A stretch of 64,000 bases of DNA, taken from contig CAJAFV010000056.1 of the NCBI GenBank assembly GCA_903939115.1, positions 1-64,000 on the forward strand, given 5' to 3'. The notes under the pieces are model-generated. The model was not told the DNA's origin. It saw nothing but the letters and a program-made list of their open reading frames with translations, and searched no databases. The stretch comes from an uncultured Geobacteraceae bacterium. Its GTDB lineage: Bacteria; Desulfobacterota; Desulfuromonadia; Geobacterales; Pseudopelobacteraceae. Below are positions 1 to 9,854 of this stretch, piece after piece. Both the position numbers and the translations under genes were made by a program. Position 1 is the stretch's first letter. Each line of letters opens with the position of its first letter.

Positions 1-52
<52 letters not shown>

Positions 53-107
53 AAACCTCCTCCTGACAAGATTGTCTGTCAACAGTTATTTTGATTAATA
101 CCCATAT

Positions 108-149
108 AAACCGGCGTTGCGGCTTTTTTTCCGTGCGCCGGTTTTTTTT
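108..149 (+). terminator. Terminator-like hairpin directly upstream of kinase start
   Basis: A 9-bp stem (AAACCGGCG at 108-116 with CGCCGGTTT at 136-144) is followed by a T-run to 149. It ends only 24 bases before the ATG at 174, so any transcript from upstream must read through it to express the kinase. That position suggests attenuation or insulation rather than simple gene-end termination. The 19-base loop is long for a terminator. Confidence 0.6.
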
Positions 150-173
150 GTTTGCTGAACGAGGATCACAGCC

Positions 174-3100
174 ATGACATCCACATCAACAGAATCCACC
201 CAGGAGCTCCGCAGGCGTGCCGAAGAAAAGTTCCTCTCAAGCGGAGGCCCAACTTCGGAAATATTCTCCCCTGAGGATAAAGAACGTCTCTTCCACGAAC
301 TGCAGGTGCATCAAATAGAACTGGAGATGCAGAACGAAGAACTGCGCCACTCGCAGAGTGAACTGGAGTCCTTACAATCAAGTTACTTCGACCTGTACGA
401 CCTTGCGCCGGTGGGTTATCTGACAGTGAGCGACGAGGGGTATATTCTGAAAACCAACCTTACTGCTGCCACCATGCTGGGGATGGAGCGAAATTACTCG
501 TTCCATAAGCCTATGACGCAATTCATCTTTCCCGAGGATCAGGATCTCTATTATCTGTACCGCAAACAGCTTATTGACAGTGGCGAGTTACAGAACTTGG
601 AGATGCGCCTTAAGCGGGTCGATGTCTCCCATTTTTGGGCAGAGCTGCAGTCGACCCTAGCGCATAACGGCGAGAATTGGATTACAATTAGCGATGTAAC
701 CAAGCGCAAACGGGCTAACATAGAACTCGCCTTTCAAAATGAAGAGAAAGGAAAACGGGCAGACGAACTGGCTATTGCCAACACTGAACTCGCCTTTCAA
801 AACGAGGAGAAAGGAAAACGGGTTGCTGAACTGGTGATAGCTAACACAGAACTCGCCTTTCAAAACGAAGAGAAAGGAAAACGGGCTGCCGAACTGGTGA
901 TAGCCAACACAGAACTCGCCTTTCAAAACGAAGAGAAAGACAAAAGAGCCGATGAACTGGTGATAAGCGAAGCCCGCTTCAGCGGAGCGTTCGTTTACTC
1001 GCCCATTGGTATGGCGCTGGTGTCTACGGAAGGGAAATGGCTGAAGGCAAACGTCAGTCTCTGTAAAATGCTCGGCTATTCCGAAGAACAACTATTGGCA
1101 AAGACATTCCAGGACATCACCCACCCTGATGATCTTGAAACTGACTTGAACTATGTGAGCCAGTTGCTGGCCGGGGAGATCGAGACCTACAGAATGGAAA
1201 AGCGATACTTCCATAAACAGGGACAGATCATCTGGATTCTCTTGTCAGCATCGTTGGTCAGAGACAGTGATGACTTGCCGCTCTACTTCATTGCGCAGAT
1301 CGAGAACATCACCGAGCGCAAGCAGGCGGAGGAGGCGCTCAAAGAGAGCCAGAAACGACTGGCAGGAATAATAGAGGGGACAAGAGCCGGTACGTGGGAA
1401 TGGAATGTACAAACAGGCGAAACGGTATTTAACGAACAGTGGGCGGAAATTATCGGCTATACCCTCGATGAAATAGCCCCCGTTTCCATAGAAACCTGGA
1501 TGAAGTACGCCCACCCTGACGACTTGCTGAAATGCGGCGAATTGCTGGAGAAACACTTCCGTGGCGAATCCGGTTATTATGAATTCGAATCCAGGATGAA
1601 GCATAAAGACGGTCAATGGATCTGGGTTCTGGACAGGGGTAAAGTGGCTACGTGGAGTGACGACGGGAAACCGTTATGGATGTGTGGCACTCATCAGGAT
1701 ATCACCACGCGTAAACAGGTGGAAGAAGTTCTCTGGAACGAAAGGGTTTTTCTGCGCAATCTCATAGATTCTGCCGAAGACCTTATCTACTTTAAAGATC
1801 AGAACGGTTTATATCTTTGTTGTAACAAGGCATCCGAGCGATTTATCGGGCTTTCTGAAAGCGATCAGATTGGCAAATCCGACTTTGATTTGTTTGGACT
1901 TGAATTAGCCGAAAAAATTGTACGGCACGACAAAGAGGTTATGGAAGGCGGCAGACCGAATCGTTCCGAGGACAGGGTGACACTTCAGGATGGTGTCCCG
2001 TTTCTCATGGATACGGTGAAAACTCCTATTTATGGTTCGGATAATCAGCTTATAGGCTTAGTGGGGATTTCGAGAGACATCACTCAGCGAAAAAAAACGG
2101 AATGTGAACTGCGCAACAGCGAAGAGCGCTATCGGGAGATTGTCGAGAGCCAGAGCGAATTTGTTGACCGGTTCCTCCCCGGCGGCATCCTGACGTTTGT
2201 AAACAGTGCTGTTACCAGGTGGGTTGGCATTTCAGCTGGGGAACTGATCGGCACATCGTTTTATCCCTATATACATAAAGACGACATCGGTGAGGTTGCC
2301 GGGAAAATTGAGGCCCTGACACCTGAAGTGTCGCAATGCACCTTTGAATACCGCAATGCTGCTCCGGATGGTTCACTGCATTGGCACCAGTGTACTGTTC
2401 ATGCCCTTACTGATGAAAGGGGTCAGATCATCGAATATCAGGGGGTCGGTCTTGATATAACCGAAAAAAAAGAAGCGGAGCTGTTTCTGGCACATGCGAA
2501 GGAGACTTTGGAGCTTGAAGTGCTTGCCAGGACTGCCGCCCTTGAACATGCATATAAGGAGTTGCAGAAAATTTCATTCGAGCTGGTCTGGGCGGAAGAG
2601 AAGGAGCGGGAGCGCATTGCCGGAGAACTTCACGATCAGGTGGGCCAGTCTCTGCTGTTGGCAAAAATAAAACTTGATGAGTTGGCGCATGAACTCTCCT
2701 CTGATGAACTCCGCACCTCAGCGGAAAAAACCGCAGAACTCATTGGCACGTCAATTCAGGATATCCGGACGCTCACCTTCAAAATGCGGCCACCGCTGCT
2801 TGATTCTCCCGACATAGAAAAAAATCTGCAGTATCTTTGCGCCTCAATCAATGAAGATTACAACGTAGCGATCAATTTTACCGGCACCGATACAAGTGTG
2901 ACGCTAGCGTGTGAACTGCGTGCTACTCTGTATCGTGTCGCAAGGGAGCTGTTGTTGAACGTGATCAAACATGCCAAAACGACACGCGCAGTGCTGTCGC
3001 TACAAACAGATGGCCGTAATCTGACCCTGTGCGTTATCGATCAAGGGGTCGGTTTTTCTTATTTCGGTGCCGTTAATAAGCATCATGCTACCGTGCGCGG

Positions 3101-3239
3101 GTATGGCCTGCTCAGTGTCGGCCAGAGGATTGAGCGGATTGGTGGCACCCTTGCCGTTGAATCGGCGCTGGACAGGGGAACAGTGGTAACGGTAGTGGTG
3201 CCGCTCCAGCAGAGCTACGATGACCGGGAGGATGCATGA
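174..3239 (+). CDS. Multi-PAS sensor histidine kinase, NarX/HisKA_3 type
   Basis: Predicted cytoplasmic sensor kinase of 1021 residues with no membrane segment. The order is an N-terminal helical module (about 10-70) with the [18 protein letters not shown] signature, PAS 1 (71-180), four 21-residue coiled-coil repeats (184-267), four further PAS domains (about 268-384, 394-516, 524-640, 650-766), a coiled coil, HisKA_3 with the H-box ELHDQ (His820), and HATPase_c with an N-box (Asn929) and DQGVG (G1 box). HisKA_3 kinases phosphorylate NarL-type regulators, and such a regulator overlaps the 3' end by four bases. The ATG at 174 follows an AACGAGGATCACAGCC leader. The bound ligand cannot be told from sequence. 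Confidence 0.93.
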   Translation: MTSTSTESTQELRRRAEEKFLSSGGPTSEIFSPEDKERLFHELQVHQIELEMQNEELRHSQSELESLQSSYFDLYDLAPVGYLTVSDEGYILKTNLTAATMLGMERNYSFHKPMTQFIFPEDQDLYYLYRKQLIDSGELQNLEMRLKRVDVSHFWAELQSTLAHNGENWITISDVTKRKRANIELAFQNEEKGKRADELAIANTELAFQNEEKGKRVAELVIANTELAFQNEEKGKRAAELVIANTELAFQNEEKDKRADELVISEARFSGAFVYSPIGMALVSTEGKWLKANVSLCKMLGYSEEQLLAKTFQDITHPDDLETDLNYVSQLLAGEIETYRMEKRYFHKQGQIIWILLSASLVRDSDDLPLYFIAQIENITERKQAEEALKESQKRLAGIIEGTRAGTWEWNVQTGETVFNEQWAEIIGYTLDEIAPVSIETWMKYAHPDDLLKCGELLEKHFRGESGYYEFESRMKHKDGQWIWVLDRGKVATWSDDGKPLWMCGTHQDITTRKQVEEVLWNERVFLRNLIDSAEDLIYFKDQNGLYLCCNKASERFIGLSESDQIGKSDFDLFGLELAEKIVRHDKEVMEGGRPNRSEDRVTLQDGVPFLMDTVKTPIYGSDNQLIGLVGISRDITQRKKTECELRNSEERYREIVESQSEFVDRFLPGGILTFVNSAVTRWVGISAGELIGTSFYPYIHKDDIGEVAGKIEALTPEVSQCTFEYRNAAPDGSLHWHQCTVHALTDERGQIIEYQGVGLDITEKKEAELFLAHAKETLELEVLARTAALEHAYKELQKISFELVWAEEKERERIAGELHDQVGQSLLLAKIKLDELAHELSSDELRTSAEKTAELIGTSIQDIRTLTFKMRPPLLDSPDIEKNLQYLCASINEDYNVAINFTGTDTSVTLACELRATLYRVARELLLNVIKHAKTTRAVLSLQTDGRNLTLCVIDQGVGFSYFGAVNKHHATVRGYGLLSVGQRIERIGGTLAVESALDRGTVVTVVVPLQQSYDDREDA
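723..974 (+). repeat. Four 63-bp tandem repeats inside kinase gene
   Basis: Copies start at 723, 786, 849 and 912, each beginning GAACTCGCCTTTCAAAA. They are in frame and encode 21-residue units of the form ELAFQNEEK-GKR-x-x-EL, which is heptad-like and predicted to be coiled coil, between PAS 1 and PAS 2. The near-identical DNA suggests recent expansion, and copy number could vary between strains, changing the length of the signalling helix. Confidence 0.9.
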
Positions 3240-3886
3240 GTACGACGATTCTGCTTGTTGATGACCATCAGATTTTCCGTGAGGGGATGCGATCGCTGAT
3301 CGAAAAAAATGCTCTGGGCCCGGTGCTGGGCGAAGCCGGCAATGGCGCCGAGGCGGTCCGCCTTGCCGATGAATTGAAACCGGATCTCATCCTCATGGAT
3401 ATGGCCATGCCGGTCATGAATGGTGTCGATGCCACCCGGGAAATTACCCGAAAACATCCCGGCATCCGCATTCTGGGACTATCGATGGAAAGTAGCCGCC
3501 TTTTTGTGGTGGAAGCTCTCAAAGCGGGAGCAACCGGCTACCTGCTGAAGGATTGCGCCTTTGCAGAGCTTGCCGATGCCATCGCTACCGTTGCCAGGGG
3601 TGAGACCTACCTCCCCCAGAAAATAGCGGCACTGCTGGTTAAAGAATTTCTGCAATGCATTCCTCAGGAAGTGAATGTTGTCTATGAAACACTGACCGCC
3701 CGTGAGCGGGAGATTCTGCAATTGATTGCCGATGGCAAATGTATCAAGGATATCGGTTTTAATCTCGGCATCAGCATTAAAACGGTTGAAAACCAGCGGC
3801 AGACCATCATGCAGAAGCTGCAGCTTTTCAGTGTAGCCGAACTGACCAAATACGCAGTGCGCAACGGTTTGTCGCCCCTCAGTTAG
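3236..3886 (+). CDS. NarL/FixJ-family response regulator
   Basis: Two-domain DNA-binding response regulator of 216 residues. The receiver domain (about 3-120) has the acidic pair D9/D10, phospho-acceptor D55 in LMDMAMP, and K105 in LLKD. A LuxR-type helix-turn-helix follows (about 150-205, starting LTAREREILQLIADGK). The ATG overlaps the kinase stop as ATGA, indicating translational coupling, so the HisKA_3 kinase upstream is the likely partner. The target promoters are unknown. Confidence 0.95.
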   Translation: MSTTILLVDDHQIFREGMRSLIEKNALGPVLGEAGNGAEAVRLADELKPDLILMDMAMPVMNGVDATREITRKHPGIRILGLSMESSRLFVVEALKAGATGYLLKDCAFAELADAIATVARGETYLPQKIAALLVKEFLQCIPQEVNVVYETLTAREREILQLIADGKCIKDIGFNLGISIKTVENQRQTIMQKLQLFSVAELTKYAVRNGLSPLS

Positions 3887-4108
3887 AACTACCCTCCCTC
3901 TTTCAACTCCCCCGCATCCTCTTCAATCGGTACGGGAGTTTTCGTAACTGTCATTACGAAATGTCCTATGGATTTGTTGGTTCATTGCTAATAGATTCGA
4001 TGTCCGACTGAAGATCTGCTGCCGTTTTTAGGTTTTATTGAAATATCATTAAAAACACTAAGAATACCGATATACTCATATCAGGAAATTTGTTACGAGA
4101 GGTGTTAA
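3887..4108. other. Intergenic region without a recognised gene
   Basis: Part of the 363-bp gap after the response regulator. A possible weak operon-end hairpin pairs AACTCCC near 3905 with GGGAGTT near 3940, followed by only four T. The rest is AT-rich and may hold the promoter of the CheB/CheR gene, but I cannot assign promoter boxes with confidence. Confidence 0.4.
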
Positions 4109-4177
4109 ATGGCAATGATATTGCGGACAGACAGATTTTCCCTAACAAACTTGTTTCTCATAAATAAATGTGATTGA
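4109..4177 (+). CDS. Possible 22-residue leader peptide before CheB/CheR gene
   Basis: A short open frame starting at ATG 4109, four bases after a good ribosome-binding site (GAGAGGTG). It ends with TGA at 4175-4177, eight bases before the terminator-like hairpin at 4185. The peptide begins MAMILRTDRF. The arrangement resembles a transcription-attenuation leader, but there is no obvious run of one regulatory codon. The TDR stretch matches the reading frame through the (CAGA)n array in front of the kinase at 174. Coding status is inferred only from the ribosome-binding site and position. Confidence 0.35.
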   Translation: MAMILRTDRFSLTNLFLINKCD

Positions 4178-4184
4178 TCGTCAC

Positions 4185-4223
4185 AAGCCGGTGTTATGGA
4201 TATTGCTTGCACCGGCTTTTTTT
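4185..4223 (+). terminator. Terminator-like hairpin directly upstream of CheB/CheR gene
   Basis: A 9-bp stem (AAGCCGGTG at 4185-4193 with CACCGGCTT at 4210-4218) is followed by a T-run to 4223, ending 26 bases before the ATG at 4250. The layout matches that of the kinase at 174 (short open frame, hairpin, U-run, ribosome-binding site, start), suggesting conditional read-through. Confidence 0.65.
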
Positions 4224-4249
4224 GTGTTTTGTTTCCCGAGGAGACAACC

Positions 4250-7200
4250 ATGACAACCAGAAAAAAGAAACCTGTCGTAAAGCCGGAAACAGCCACAGCA
4301 GAAACTGAAGTGGCAACGATTGTCGCTGAAGCACCACCCAAACCACACTTTCCCATCGTCGGCATCGGTGCATCCGCCGGTGGTCTTGCTGCTTTTGAAG
4401 CATTCTTTTCCGGTATGCCGGTTGACAAAGACCCCGGCATGGCTTTTGTGCTGGTGCAGCATCTAGCGCCCGATCACAAGAGCATTCTGACAGACCTGAT
4501 CCGGCGCTATACCCGTATGCAGGTTTTTGAAGTAGAGGATGGCGTCGAGGTGCAGCCTAACTGCGCCTATATCATTCCGCCCAACTGCGATATGGCGTTT
4601 TTAAACGGCACGCTGCAACTGCTGGAACCCTCGTCGCCGCGTGGTCAGCGGTTGCCGATCGACTTCTTCTTCCGCTCATTGGCGCAGGATCAACACGAAT
4701 TAGCCATCTGCATCGTGCTGTCCGGCACCGGCAGCGACGGCACCATGGGTCTCCGCTCGATCAAGGGCGAAGGGGGCATGGCGATGGTACAGGTCCCTGA
4801 ATCCACCGAGTACGATGGTATGCCGCGCAGCGCCATAAACACCGGGTTGGTGGATTATGTTCTGCCAGCGGCAGATATGCCGGCTCAGCTTATGGCGTAT
4901 GCCGTTCATGCCTTCGGCAGAGCGCCACGACCTGCCAGCGTCCAGGAACCAAAAACAGAGAGCGAACTGAAGAAAGTGTTCGTCCTCCTGCGTGCCAAGA
5001 CCGGTCATGACTTTTCCCTCTACAAGCCAAGCACCATTAACCGCCGTGTCGAGCGGCGCATGGCCGTCCACCAGATCAGACGGCTGGACGGCTATGTCAA
5101 ATTTCTGCAGCAGACCCCGCAGGAGGTGGATGCGCTCTTTCGCGATCTGTTGATCGGTGTCACCAACTTTTTCCGCGACCCGCTCGCCTTTGCTGAGCTT
5201 GAAACAACGATCATTCCGCGCATTTTTGCCGACAAACCGTCCGGCAGCATCATCAGGGTCTGGATCTGCGGCTGTTCCACCGGCGAGGAAGCCTACTCCA
5301 TCGCTATTTTGTTACAGGAATATATGGAAACGTTGAAACATAACTACACAATACAACTCTTTGCCACCGACATCGACAACCAGGCCATTGAGCAGGCCCG
5401 TAAAGGGTACTTCGCCGCCAGTATTGCCAACGATATTACACCGGAACGGCTGGCGCGCTTTTTTACTCTGGAAACTGATGGTAAAACCTATCGCATCCAG
5501 AAAGGGATTCGCGACATGCTGATCTTTTCCGAACAGGACGTGATCAAAGATCCACCCTTTTCAAAACTTGACCTGATCAGTTGCCGTAATCTCCTCATCT
5601 ACATGGGTGGTGAGTTGCAGAAGAAGGTGATCCCTCTCTTTCATTATGCCCTTAATCCGGGCGGCTTTCTCCTCTTGGGCACCTCCGAGACCGTGGGTGA
5701 ATTCAGCACACTCTTCACCACGGTGGAGCGCAAGCAGAAACTGTATCAACGCAAAGAACATAGCTACTCTGAGAAGCGTATACCGGTAGCGACGTTTTTG
5801 CCCCCCATGATAAATCCGGATGCGGTACTCCAGCAGCCAGCAGTCAGAAAAGCTTTTCCCGCAAAAGTACCGTTGCAGGCACTTGCAGAACAGGCGCTGC
5901 TGCAACGGGTAATACAAGCCGGTGTCCTGGTCAACAGAAGTGGCGATATTCTCTATCTGCATGGTCGCACCGGCATGTATCTGGAACTGGCAACGGGCGG
6001 GGTAGAGGGTTTCAACATATTGAAAACAGCCCGTGAAGGCTTGCGGCACGATTTAACAATTGCCCTGCATAAAGCCGCCACACGCAATGAGATCGTCTGC
6101 CGTCCGGGTCTGCGCGTTAAAACCAACGGTCACTTCACCACGGTCAATCTGAGCATCAGTCCGGTTTCAGCAGCTCTTCAGTCTGTTGAACGACCTGGTA
6201 GTCCGGCCGTGCCCGAAACAACGCTGTTTATGGTGGTATTGGAAGAAGCGCCCATCCAGCTTGCCGAACTGGTCGGTGCTGATGCTGACCTGGCGCAGAA
6301 CCCCGCCGGGGCAGACAGCACAGGAGAATCAACATCAGCTACGGATGGATACGGCAGTCCCACCACAGATGCACGGCTGGCGGCTCTGCAATTGGAATTG
6401 CAAGCCAAGGAAGAATACATCCAGAGTGCCAATGAGGAGCTGGAGGCATCCAACGAGGAACTTAAATCCGCCAACGAGGAGTTACAGTCGATCAACGAAG
6501 AGATGCAGTCTACCAATGAAGAGCTGGAAACCTCCAAGGAAGAGCTGCAATCAGTCAACGAAGAACTGGCGACGATCAACGCTGAACTGCAGACCAAGGT
6601 GCTGGATCTGTCGCGGGTCAATAATGACATGAACAACCTGCTGGCTGGAACCGGTATCGGCACGGTATTTGTCGATTTCCAACTGCGTATCCTCCGTTTT
6701 ACTCCCGGCGCAACCCAGATCATCAACCTGATATTGAGTGATGTCGGGCGTTCGATTGGACACTTCGCTTCCAATCTGATCGGCTACGACAGCTTTACGG
6801 CAGATATTCAGACGGTGCTGAGTACATTGATTCCCAAAGAGGTGGAGGTGCGGACGGCGAATGGCACCTGTTACATGATGCGCATCCTCCCCTACCGCAC
6901 CGTTGACAACGTGATCGAAGGAGCGGTAATCACGTTTGTGAATATCACCGAGATGAAGCAGACGCAGGAAGCTCTCAAGAAAGCTAACGACCAGTTGCGC
7001 ATGGCGGTAGTGGTGCGCGATTCCCACGATGCCGTGGTGATGCAGGATATGGCGGGGTGCATTATGTCCTGGAATCCGGCGGCGGCCAGGATGTACGGCT
7101 GGAGCGAGGCAGAGGCGTTGAAGCGAAATATCAGGGAGTTGATACCTGAAGGACTGCGTGAAGCGGATATAGCGCGGGTACAGCAGTTCAGCCGGAAAGA

Positions 7201-7345
7201 GATGCTGGAACCGTATCGCACTCAACGGATCGCCAAAAATGGTGCTGTTGTGGAGGTGTGGCTGACTGCCACCGCTTTGTTGAATGAGGCTGGGGAAGTG
7301 TATGCGATTGCGACGACGGAGCGAGCGAGCGGGATCGGGGAGTAA
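4250..7345 (+). CDS. CheB-CheR-PAS fusion protein
   Basis: Fusion of a chemoreceptor-type methylesterase and methyltransferase with sensory domains, 1031 residues. The CheB domain (about 33-220) has the Ser42-His71-Asp163 triad in GASAGG, QHLAPDH and GTGSDG. The CheR domain (about 240-500) has the SAM-binding CGCSTGEEAYS and the late motif SCRNLLIYM. A long heptad coiled coil rich in NEEL repeats (about 715-793) leads to two PAS-like domains (about 795-905 and 905-1025). No receiver or histidine kinase is fused, unlike many CheB-CheR-PAS-kinase proteins; a separate hybrid kinase follows 16 bases downstream. The ATG at 4250 was chosen over one at 4196 because of the CGAGGAGACA ribosome-binding site. 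Confidence 0.93.
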   Translation: MTTRKKKPVVKPETATAETEVATIVAEAPPKPHFPIVGIGASAGGLAAFEAFFSGMPVDKDPGMAFVLVQHLAPDHKSILTDLIRRYTRMQVFEVEDGVEVQPNCAYIIPPNCDMAFLNGTLQLLEPSSPRGQRLPIDFFFRSLAQDQHELAICIVLSGTGSDGTMGLRSIKGEGGMAMVQVPESTEYDGMPRSAINTGLVDYVLPAADMPAQLMAYAVHAFGRAPRPASVQEPKTESELKKVFVLLRAKTGHDFSLYKPSTINRRVERRMAVHQIRRLDGYVKFLQQTPQEVDALFRDLLIGVTNFFRDPLAFAELETTIIPRIFADKPSGSIIRVWICGCSTGEEAYSIAILLQEYMETLKHNYTIQLFATDIDNQAIEQARKGYFAASIANDITPERLARFFTLETDGKTYRIQKGIRDMLIFSEQDVIKDPPFSKLDLISCRNLLIYMGGELQKKVIPLFHYALNPGGFLLLGTSETVGEFSTLFTTVERKQKLYQRKEHSYSEKRIPVATFLPPMINPDAVLQQPAVRKAFPAKVPLQALAEQALLQRVIQAGVLVNRSGDILYLHGRTGMYLELATGGVEGFNILKTAREGLRHDLTIALHKAATRNEIVCRPGLRVKTNGHFTTVNLSISPVSAALQSVERPGSPAVPETTLFMVVLEEAPIQLAELVGADADLAQNPAGADSTGESTSATDGYGSPTTDARLAALQLELQAKEEYIQSANEELEASNEELKSANEELQSINEEMQSTNEELETSKEELQSVNEELATINAELQTKVLDLSRVNNDMNNLLAGTGIGTVFVDFQLRILRFTPGATQIINLILSDVGRSIGHFASNLIGYDSFTADIQTVLSTLIPKEVEVRTANGTCYMMRILPYRTVDNVIEGAVITFVNITEMKQTQEALKKANDQLRMAVVVRDSHDAVVMQDMAGCIMSWNPAAARMYGWSEAEALKRNIRELIPEGLREADIARVQQFSRKEMLEPYRTQRIAKNGAVVEVWLTATALLNEAGEVYAIATTERASGIGE

Positions 7346-7361
7346 ACGGGGAGACACCACA

Positions 7362-9854
7362 ATGAAAACTAAACCACCACTATCACCACAGGAACTCCGC
7401 CACCGTGCTGAAGAACTGTACCGGGCAAGCGAGAACCTGATCCAGGAACCGACCACACATGAGGGGATCAAGCAACTCCTCCACGAACTGCGGGCACATC
7501 AGATACAACTGGAGATGCAGAACGAGGAGCTGCGCTGTATTCAGGAGGAGCTGGATGCTTCCCAGTCCCGTTACTTTGACCTGTATGATCTGGCTCCTGT
7601 AGGTTATATGACCTTCGGTGAACCGGGTCTGATTCTGGAAGCGAATCTTGCCGCCGCCAATATGTTTGGTGTCGCCAGAAGCGCGCTGATAAAACAGCCG
7701 ATCAAGCGGTTTCTCTGTAAGGAAGATCAGGATTTATTCTATCTGCATCGTCAACAAGCCTTCAAATCGAATGCACCTCAGGTATCGGAAATGCTTCTCA
7801 AACGTCCCGACGGTTCTTGTTTCTGGGCGCAGGTTCAGGCGACCCCGGCAGCGGGTGGTGAGTTCTGGATTACCTTGAGCGATATATCCAAACGGAAAAT
7901 GGCAGAGGAGGAACGAGACAAAACCAAGGATATGCTCTCTCTGTTTATGAAACATTCGCCGATCTACACCTACATCAAAGAGGTAACTTCTCTTGAGAGT
8001 CGCGTATTGATCGCCAGTGATAACTTTGAGCAGATGATCGGCATTCCTGGTTCTGAAATGGTTGGTAAGGCGATGACCGACTTGTTCCCGGCCAAGTTGG
8101 CTGCGAAAATTGCCGCAGATGATTGGAGTGTTATTGCAAATGGAAATAAACTCCAGCTTGAGGAGGCTTTCAATGGTCGCAGCTATGACAGTATTAAGTT
8201 TCCTGTTGTTCTGGCAGAGAAATCCCTGCTGGCTGGCTTCTCTATTGACATCACGGAACGCAAACAGGCTGAAAATGCACTGCGAATGAGCCGGGAAAAG
8301 TTCAAGGCCACTATAGATAACTCGTTCGATGTCATTTTTTCGCTTAACGCAGAAGGCACCTTCCAGTTTGTCTCCCGTGCCTGGGAACGGCATTTCGGCT
8401 ATCCCATTAAAGAAGTTCTCGGGAAGAATTTTGCCTCTTTCGTCCATCCGGACGATATTACCCCCTACACCAAATATCTCAGCAAAGTAATCAGTGCGGG
8501 AAAAAGCGAGACAAGCCCGCAGTTTCGCGTCAAACACAGCGAGGGTAGCTGGCACAGCTTTATAGCCAACGGTTCCCGCTATGCAAATACTGATAACGAG
8601 TGGCTGTTTATTGGTGTCGCCCATGACATTACCGATCAGCTTGCGGCAGAGCAAAACCTGCTCCAGGCCAAAGCCGCTGCTGAAACAGCCAACATCGCCA
8701 AGAGTCAGTTTTTATCCACCATGAGTCACGAAATCCGTTCCCCGATGAATGGCATTCTCGGCATGTTTCAACTGTTACAGCACACCGAACTAACGCCGGA
8801 GCAGCTTGAATACACTAAAATTGCCTTACAGTCAGGCAAAAAACTGGTTGATCTGCTTAACGATATTCTCGACCTTGCTAAAATAGAAGCAGGCAAGATA
8901 GAACTGGAGATAGCCGACTTTGATCTTCCGTCGATGATTTCCGATACCTTCGCTATTCTGGCACTTCAAGCCCGTGAAAAAGGGTTGCTCCTGACCTCGT
9001 CGCATGACAGAGACGTACCATCAGCATTGAAAGGCGATGCCGGACGACTGCGTCAGATCCTCATCAACCTTGTTGGCAACGCAATTAAATTCACTCCCAA
9101 GGGTTCAGTTACTCTGCATATTCAAAAAAGTAGCGAAGATGCTCACTCCACCACCCTCTGCTTTTTCATCCGTGACAGCGGTATTGGCATTGCACCTGAC
9201 AAGCTGGAGCATATTTTTGACCCGTTCACCCAAGCCGATGGCTCCACTACACGAACCTATGGCGGCACCGGATTGGGGCTGACGATTTGCAAGCGGTTGG
9301 TAGAGCTGATGGGCGGTACTATCAGTGTCGAGAGTAGTGACGGGGGAGGTTCAACGTTCCGGTTTACAGTAGTGCTGGAGAAACAGGAATCCCCCCTCCC
9401 AGCCTCCCCCCTCCGGGTGGAGGAGCTTAAAACTCCCTCACCTAGCGGGGGAGGGTTGGGGAGGGGGAGTGCTATCCGCATCCTGTTGACAGATGATGAC
9501 CCGGTTGCCCAGTTATTAGTTTCCCGTCTGCTGAAAAGTTTTGGTTATCTGGTAGATGTGGCGAGTGACGGCAAAGAAGCACTACAGGCACTTGAGAAAA
9601 ATGATTATGCGCTGGTACTGATGGACTGCATGATGCCGGATATGAATGGCTACAAGGTCACTTCGGTCATTCGCAATCCGGCTTCAGCCGTGCGCCGCCA
9701 TGACATACCGGTGATAGCGCTCACCGGCAACGCCATGAAACAGGATCGTGACCACTGTCTGGCCTTCGGGATGGATGACCATCTCCCCAAGCCGCTCATG
9801 CTCCCTGACCTGCTTGCCATGCTGGAGAAGTGGTTGAAGGGGGGCACGAAATGA
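7362..9854 (+). CDS. PAS hybrid sensor histidine kinase/response regulator
   Basis: Hybrid kinase of 830 residues. The N-terminal module and first PAS (1-185) are paralogous to those of the kinases at 174 and 9851. PAS 2 (about 190-300) and PAS 3 (about 312-428) follow, then HisKA with [11 protein letters not shown] (His456), HATPase_c (N-box near 569-575, DSGIGI, GGTGLGL), and a C-terminal receiver with D755 in [11 protein letters not shown]. The linker between HATPase and receiver (677-703) is encoded by an inserted palindromic repeat. The start at 7362 has a GGGGAGACACC ribosome-binding site. It sits 16 bases after the CheB/CheR gene and overlaps the next kinase by ATGA, so it is in an operon. 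No membrane segment is seen. Confidence 0.93.
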   Translation: MKTKPPLSPQELRHRAEELYRASENLIQEPTTHEGIKQLLHELRAHQIQLEMQNEELRCIQEELDASQSRYFDLYDLAPVGYMTFGEPGLILEANLAAANMFGVARSALIKQPIKRFLCKEDQDLFYLHRQQAFKSNAPQVSEMLLKRPDGSCFWAQVQATPAAGGEFWITLSDISKRKMAEEERDKTKDMLSLFMKHSPIYTYIKEVTSLESRVLIASDNFEQMIGIPGSEMVGKAMTDLFPAKLAAKIAADDWSVIANGNKLQLEEAFNGRSYDSIKFPVVLAEKSLLAGFSIDITERKQAENALRMSREKFKATIDNSFDVIFSLNAEGTFQFVSRAWERHFGYPIKEVLGKNFASFVHPDDITPYTKYLSKVISAGKSETSPQFRVKHSEGSWHSFIANGSRYANTDNEWLFIGVAHDITDQLAAEQNLLQAKAAAETANIAKSQFLSTMSHEIRSPMNGILGMFQLLQHTELTPEQLEYTKIALQSGKKLVDLLNDILDLAKIEAGKIELEIADFDLPSMISDTFAILALQAREKGLLLTSSHDRDVPSALKGDAGRLRQILINLVGNAIKFTPKGSVTLHIQKSSEDAHSTTLCFFIRDSGIGIAPDKLEHIFDPFTQADGSTTRTYGGTGLGLTICKRLVELMGGTISVESSDGGGSTFRFTVVLEKQESPLPASPLRVEELKTPSPSGGGLGRGSAIRILLTDDDPVAQLLVSRLLKSFGYLVDVASDGKEALQALEKNDYALVLMDCMMPDMNGYKVTSVIRNPASAVRRHDIPVIALTGNAMKQDRDHCLAFGMDDHLPKPLMLPDLLAMLEKWLKGGTK
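9391..9469. repeat. Palindromic G/C-tract element inserted in frame in a kinase gene
   Basis: An imperfect inverted repeat: the left arm (9391-9414) is C-rich and the right arm (9447-9469) is its G-rich complement. The core CCTCCCAGCCTCCCCC on the left pairs with GGGGGAGGGTTGGGGAGG on the right. The middle contains GGAGGAGCTTAAAACTCC. It looks like an extragenic palindrome (REP-like element) that landed inside the gene without breaking the frame. It encodes a low-complexity Pro/Gly/Ser-rich linker absent from the related kinases nearby. Confidence 0.75.
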
